A DNA stretch of 64,000 bases from positions 558,001-622,000 of the forward strand of contig CAJXKC010000002.1 in NCBI GenBank assembly GCA_913055685.1, written 5' to 3'. The stretch is from an uncultured Flavobacteriales bacterium (GTDB taxonomy: Bacteria > Bacteroidota > Bacteroidia > Flavobacteriales > Schleiferiaceae). The notes under the pieces are model-generated. The model had not been told where the DNA came from, searched no databases, and saw only the letters and a list, made by a program, of their open reading frames with translations. Positions 61,483 through 64,000 of the stretch are shown here, in pieces. Within the stretch, counting starts at the first letter, position 1. Each line of letters starts with the position of its first letter. The position numbers and the translations under genes are program-made.

Positions 61483-64000
61483 CTAATTCCTTAGCCTAAA
61501 CTTCAGCGCTTTTTGCTTTCCATTAGCTAAACTTAAGTAGTAAACACCCTCTGCCAAATGGGAAACATCGAACTCCCAGAGCCCCTGCTCTACCTTCAAA
61601 GCTTTTAGACTATAGGCCTTACCACTTGAATCATAGCACTTGAGCTTACTAAGTTCTAAGTTGGTATTAGTACTGCTAAGATAAAGACGCTCCTGAGCAG
61701 GATTTGGGTATAAGGCTATTCGACCTAAATGCACTTCCTCCAAAGAGATGAAATTAAGGCTGTAATACATGGTGTCACTTAAGCCACAGTCGGCACGGGT
61801 AATTAAGGAAACCATATAAGCCAATCCCGGGTTCGCATAGACATGTATCGGGCTCAGATTAGTGGAGTCCTTTGCTCCATCACCAAAATCCCAAACAAAG
61901 GAATCCACAAACTGGGAACTGGTGCCATCAAAACTGACCCTCAAAACTCCATTAAAAAGTTGGGCATTGCTAGTAAAACTAGCCACCGGTTGATCACAAA
62001 TCAATAAGTTCAAAAAGGCGGTATCACTCTCGCCACAGGCATTTTGCACCACTAAATAAATAGAATAGCTCCCTTTGGCGGGGAAAGTAATACTTGGGTT
62101 GGCAGTGGTATCGGTACCTAAGGTGCCAAAATCCCAATAATAGCTCCCTGCCCCGCTGGAACTCGATCCATTGAATTGCACATTAAGTCCGTTCCTAGAA
62201 TACTGTATCTGGGCTTGAGCAATTTCACAGATCTGTATGCTTTTTATGAGCGTATCGGATGTCATACAGGTATCGGTAACAATAAGTTCTACGCTGTAAG
62301 TTCCAGCGCTGGCATAGCTGTGGTTAGTCTGCAAGCCACTTCCCGTATTACCATCACCATAATCCCACTGGTACTGCAATGCATTGCCTTGAGAGGTACT
62401 AGCATCAAAACTTAATTGGAGTCCGTTTGCCTGTTCCATGAAACCTGCTTGCGGAACGCTACAAGAGGTTCTAAAGGCATACGGTCCGACCCAGACACTA
62501 TTAGCAGACCGGCAAGTATCCTGAACGTAAAATTCATAATCGGTAAAAGCCTGCAGACCATTCAGGCTGTAGCCTGATAAGACATTAGTAACAATGGTAC
62601 CCGAGCCTAGGCTAAAACCGGCTAATCCGTATTGCAATTTGGTAGCGCTTCCAGCACTGGTCCAGTTTAACTGCGCAGAGTTAAAGGTAATGGCGCTAGC
62701 ACTTAAATTACTGGGGCCACTGCATAATCGATCAATGATTTCAACATCGTCGATTGCGATATGTCCTTTACCAATACCATTACCGTATTGCCCTACAAAG
62801 ACAATCTTAACCGTATCACCTTTAAAAGCCGATAAGGAAACACTCTCTTGTAACCAAGCAGCGCTGCCGCTGCTTTGCTGCTGACCAATAAGGGTATCGA
62901 CCAAAAAGCGTCGCTCATCTAACTTTTCTACATAAACCCACAGTTTTTGAATTTGCGAACCATAAAGGTGATACCAAAAATTAAGCTCCGGATCTTGAAG
63001 TCCATCAAGGATTAGTACAGGACTGCGTAGTTCAGAGCGATTAGGCTTTCCTGCTGGAGGGGCCGCAAACGTTTCGGTTAGCATATAATTCCCTGTCCCA
63101 GTGCGGGAAGCAGATGGACCACTAAGAGGATTCCCAGTACCGCCACTAAATGGCAGCCAAGCCTTATAAATTGTATCGGATCGGCGCCAGCAAGGATCAA
63201 TTGCGCCCGCTGTTGATACAGCGCGAGGCGGACTCCACAAGGCGGCGTCAAAACTTTCGTAATAAGGCACTGTGCTGGGCAGGCAATCCGTCGTAAAATA
63301 CAAGGGGCCCAGCCAATCACTCACATCCCCTTGTGCACAGCTATCGCGTACCCATACCTCATAGGTCGTTCCTGGTCGTAAGCCTTGAATAGCGAAGGAG
63401 TCATTTACGCTGGTAGCGACAAAACCAAAAGGACTACCCAGCATTTTATACTTAAAGAGCCAATTAGAAGCCCCACCGGTTGTCCACTTAAATGAAGCTT
63501 CGGTAAAGCCTACCGCTAGACTTTCTAAATCTTTAGGGGGCTCGCAATTTAAATTATCGAAAATGGAAATATCATCTATCCCTCCTGCGCTGCCCGCATA
63601 GAGGTTATTACCCTGTGAGGTAAAGCGCAAGCGTATGGTATCATGCCGAAAAGCAAAAAGGTCGAGGGTATCGCTTAGCCAAGCATCGGAGGTATTAAAC
63701 TGCTGTGGACCATTAATAGTAGTGAGATTCTGCCAACCCGAACCATTGTTTACCGCCACATGCAACTGATTGGTCGAAAAACTCCATCCGCCTAAGAAAT
63801 ACCAGAATGCCAGTTTTGGTCGCGTTAAATTGCTTAAATCAATATGGGGTGAAGTAAAGGAAGTCGGTTCATTTGTGCCATTCCCCAAAAACAAAGTTCC
63901 CCCAATGTATTTGCCACTTCCCGTAGTATGATCGGCCGTTGGCAGTAAGTTATTAGGTAATATAGTCGCCGGTGATGGTTGCCAAAGGGGGCCCAATTCG
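61483..64000 (-). CDS. Large surface protein with MAM-like, FN3, PKD and T9SS domains (5' end off window)
   Basis: The visible 839 residues are open to the right edge, so the N-terminus and signal peptide are missing. In order: jelly-roll/MAM-like adhesion domain, FN3 (PKDLESLAVGFTEASFKW), a second jelly-roll domain (ASRTGTGNYMLTETFAAP to IAIDDVEIIDR), FN3, three PKD domains (WDYGDG, WDFGTLG, WDFGDG) and a type A T9SS C-terminal sorting domain (ALYPNPAQERLYLSS to ALKFRLRN). Probably secreted to and anchored on the cell surface; likely an adhesin or part of an exoenzyme. Confidence 0.88.
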   Translation of the reverse strand, partial: ELGPLWQPSPATILPNNLLPTADHTTGSGKYIGGTLFLGNGTNEPTSFTSPHIDLSNLTRPKLAFWYFLGGWSFSTNQLHVAVNNGSGWQNLTTINGPQQFNTSDAWLSDTLDLFAFRHDTIRLRFTSQGNNLYAGSAGGIDDISIFDNLNCEPPKDLESLAVGFTEASFKWTTGGASNWLFKYKMLGSPFGFVATSVNDSFAIQGLRPGTTYEVWVRDSCAQGDVSDWLGPLYFTTDCLPSTVPYYESFDAALWSPPRAVSTAGAIDPCWRRSDTIYKAWLPFSGGTGNPLSGPSASRTGTGNYMLTETFAAPPAGKPNRSELRSPVLILDGLQDPELNFWYHLYGSQIQKLWVYVEKLDERRFLVDTLIGQQQSSGSAAWLQESVSLSAFKGDTVKIVFVGQYGNGIGKGHIAIDDVEIIDRLCSGPSNLSASAITFNSAQLNWTSAGSATKLQYGLAGFSLGSGTIVTNVLSGYSLNGLQAFTDYEFYVQDTCRSANSVWVGPYAFRTSCSVPQAGFMEQANGLQLSFDASTSQGNALQYQWDYGDGNTGSGLQTNHSYASAGTYSVELIVTDTCMTSDTLIKSIQICEIAQAQIQYSRNGLNVQFNGSSSSGAGSYYWDFGTLGTDTTANPSITFPAKGSYSIYLVVQNACGESDTAFLNLLICDQPVASFTSNAQLFNGVLRVSFDGTSSQFVDSFVWDFGDGAKDSTNLSPIHVYANPGLAYMVSLITRADCGLSDTMYYSLNFISLEEVHLGRIALYPNPAQERLYLSSTNTNLELSKLKCYDSSGKAYSLKALKVEQGLWEFDVSHLAEGVYYLSLANGKQKALKFRLRN

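Overview
The window is chromosomal sequence from a member of the Bacteroidota, most likely a marine Flavobacteriales bacterium. The evidence is: two secreted proteins with type A type IX secretion (T9SS) C-terminal domains; lipoproteins with Bacteroidota-style lipoboxes; the bamD-rpoZ-coaBC gene order; several promoters matching the Bacteroidota form (TTG, about 20 bases, TAnnTTTG); and DUF families typical of the phylum (DUF2911, DUF6268, DUF6588). An AlkB-type alkane hydroxylase is consistent with a hydrocarbon-using marine lineage, but naming a genus would be a guess. No rRNA, tRNA, CRISPR array, prophage or insertion sequence was found.

Layout. 1-3.8 kb (minus): start of coaBC, rpoZ, bamD, a glycosyltransferase and an LpxH-like phosphatase. 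3.9-14.5 kb (mostly plus): KdsC-like phosphatase, DUF2911 protein, hydrolase, a DnaQ/GIY-YIG nuclease (minus), a zinc-less Fpg glycosylase, RecQ, Fmt and HU. 14.5-20.2 kb (minus): prmC, sucD, nhaA, a CrtA-like protein, a His-rich membrane protein with a Zn-ribbon partner, and a CBS protein. 20-30.5 kb: outer-membrane and stress proteins, a DEAD-box helicase, an MFS exporter, a PhzF-like protein, an AlbA_2 protein, an ABC-F ATPase and AlkB (minus). 30.6-35.2 kb (plus): a sortilin/BNR-repeat protein, an FAD oxidoreductase and a small protein. 35.2-40.5 kb (minus): thioredoxin, 3-hydroxyacyl-CoA dehydrogenase, TlpA-like lipoprotein, phosphosugar mutase and a DUF2807 protein. 40.6-50 kb: FG-GAP T9SS cargo, HtpG (minus), CoA-transferase, FabH and secreted proteins of unknown role. 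50-59.4 kb: an orphan membrane histidine kinase and a four-gene MacB/HlyD-type export operon. 59.4-60.7 kb: non-coding DNA with degenerate 21-22 bp periodic repeats, then a decayed serine-hydrolase pseudogene. 60.7-64 kb (minus): a lipoprotein and the C-terminal part of a large PKD/FN3 T9SS cargo protein that runs off the window.

Most of the window is ordinary, tightly packed housekeeping sequence with many overlapping gene ends. The least explained features are the repeat tract at 59.4-60.25 kb and the control region upstream of the export operon at 52.49-52.60 kb. That control region has three alternating inverted half-sites about 90-115 bases before the predicted start and a near-consensus sigma-54 element. 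No convincing new multi-gene system is present. The candidates worth checking are individual unusual proteins and these two non-coding regions.
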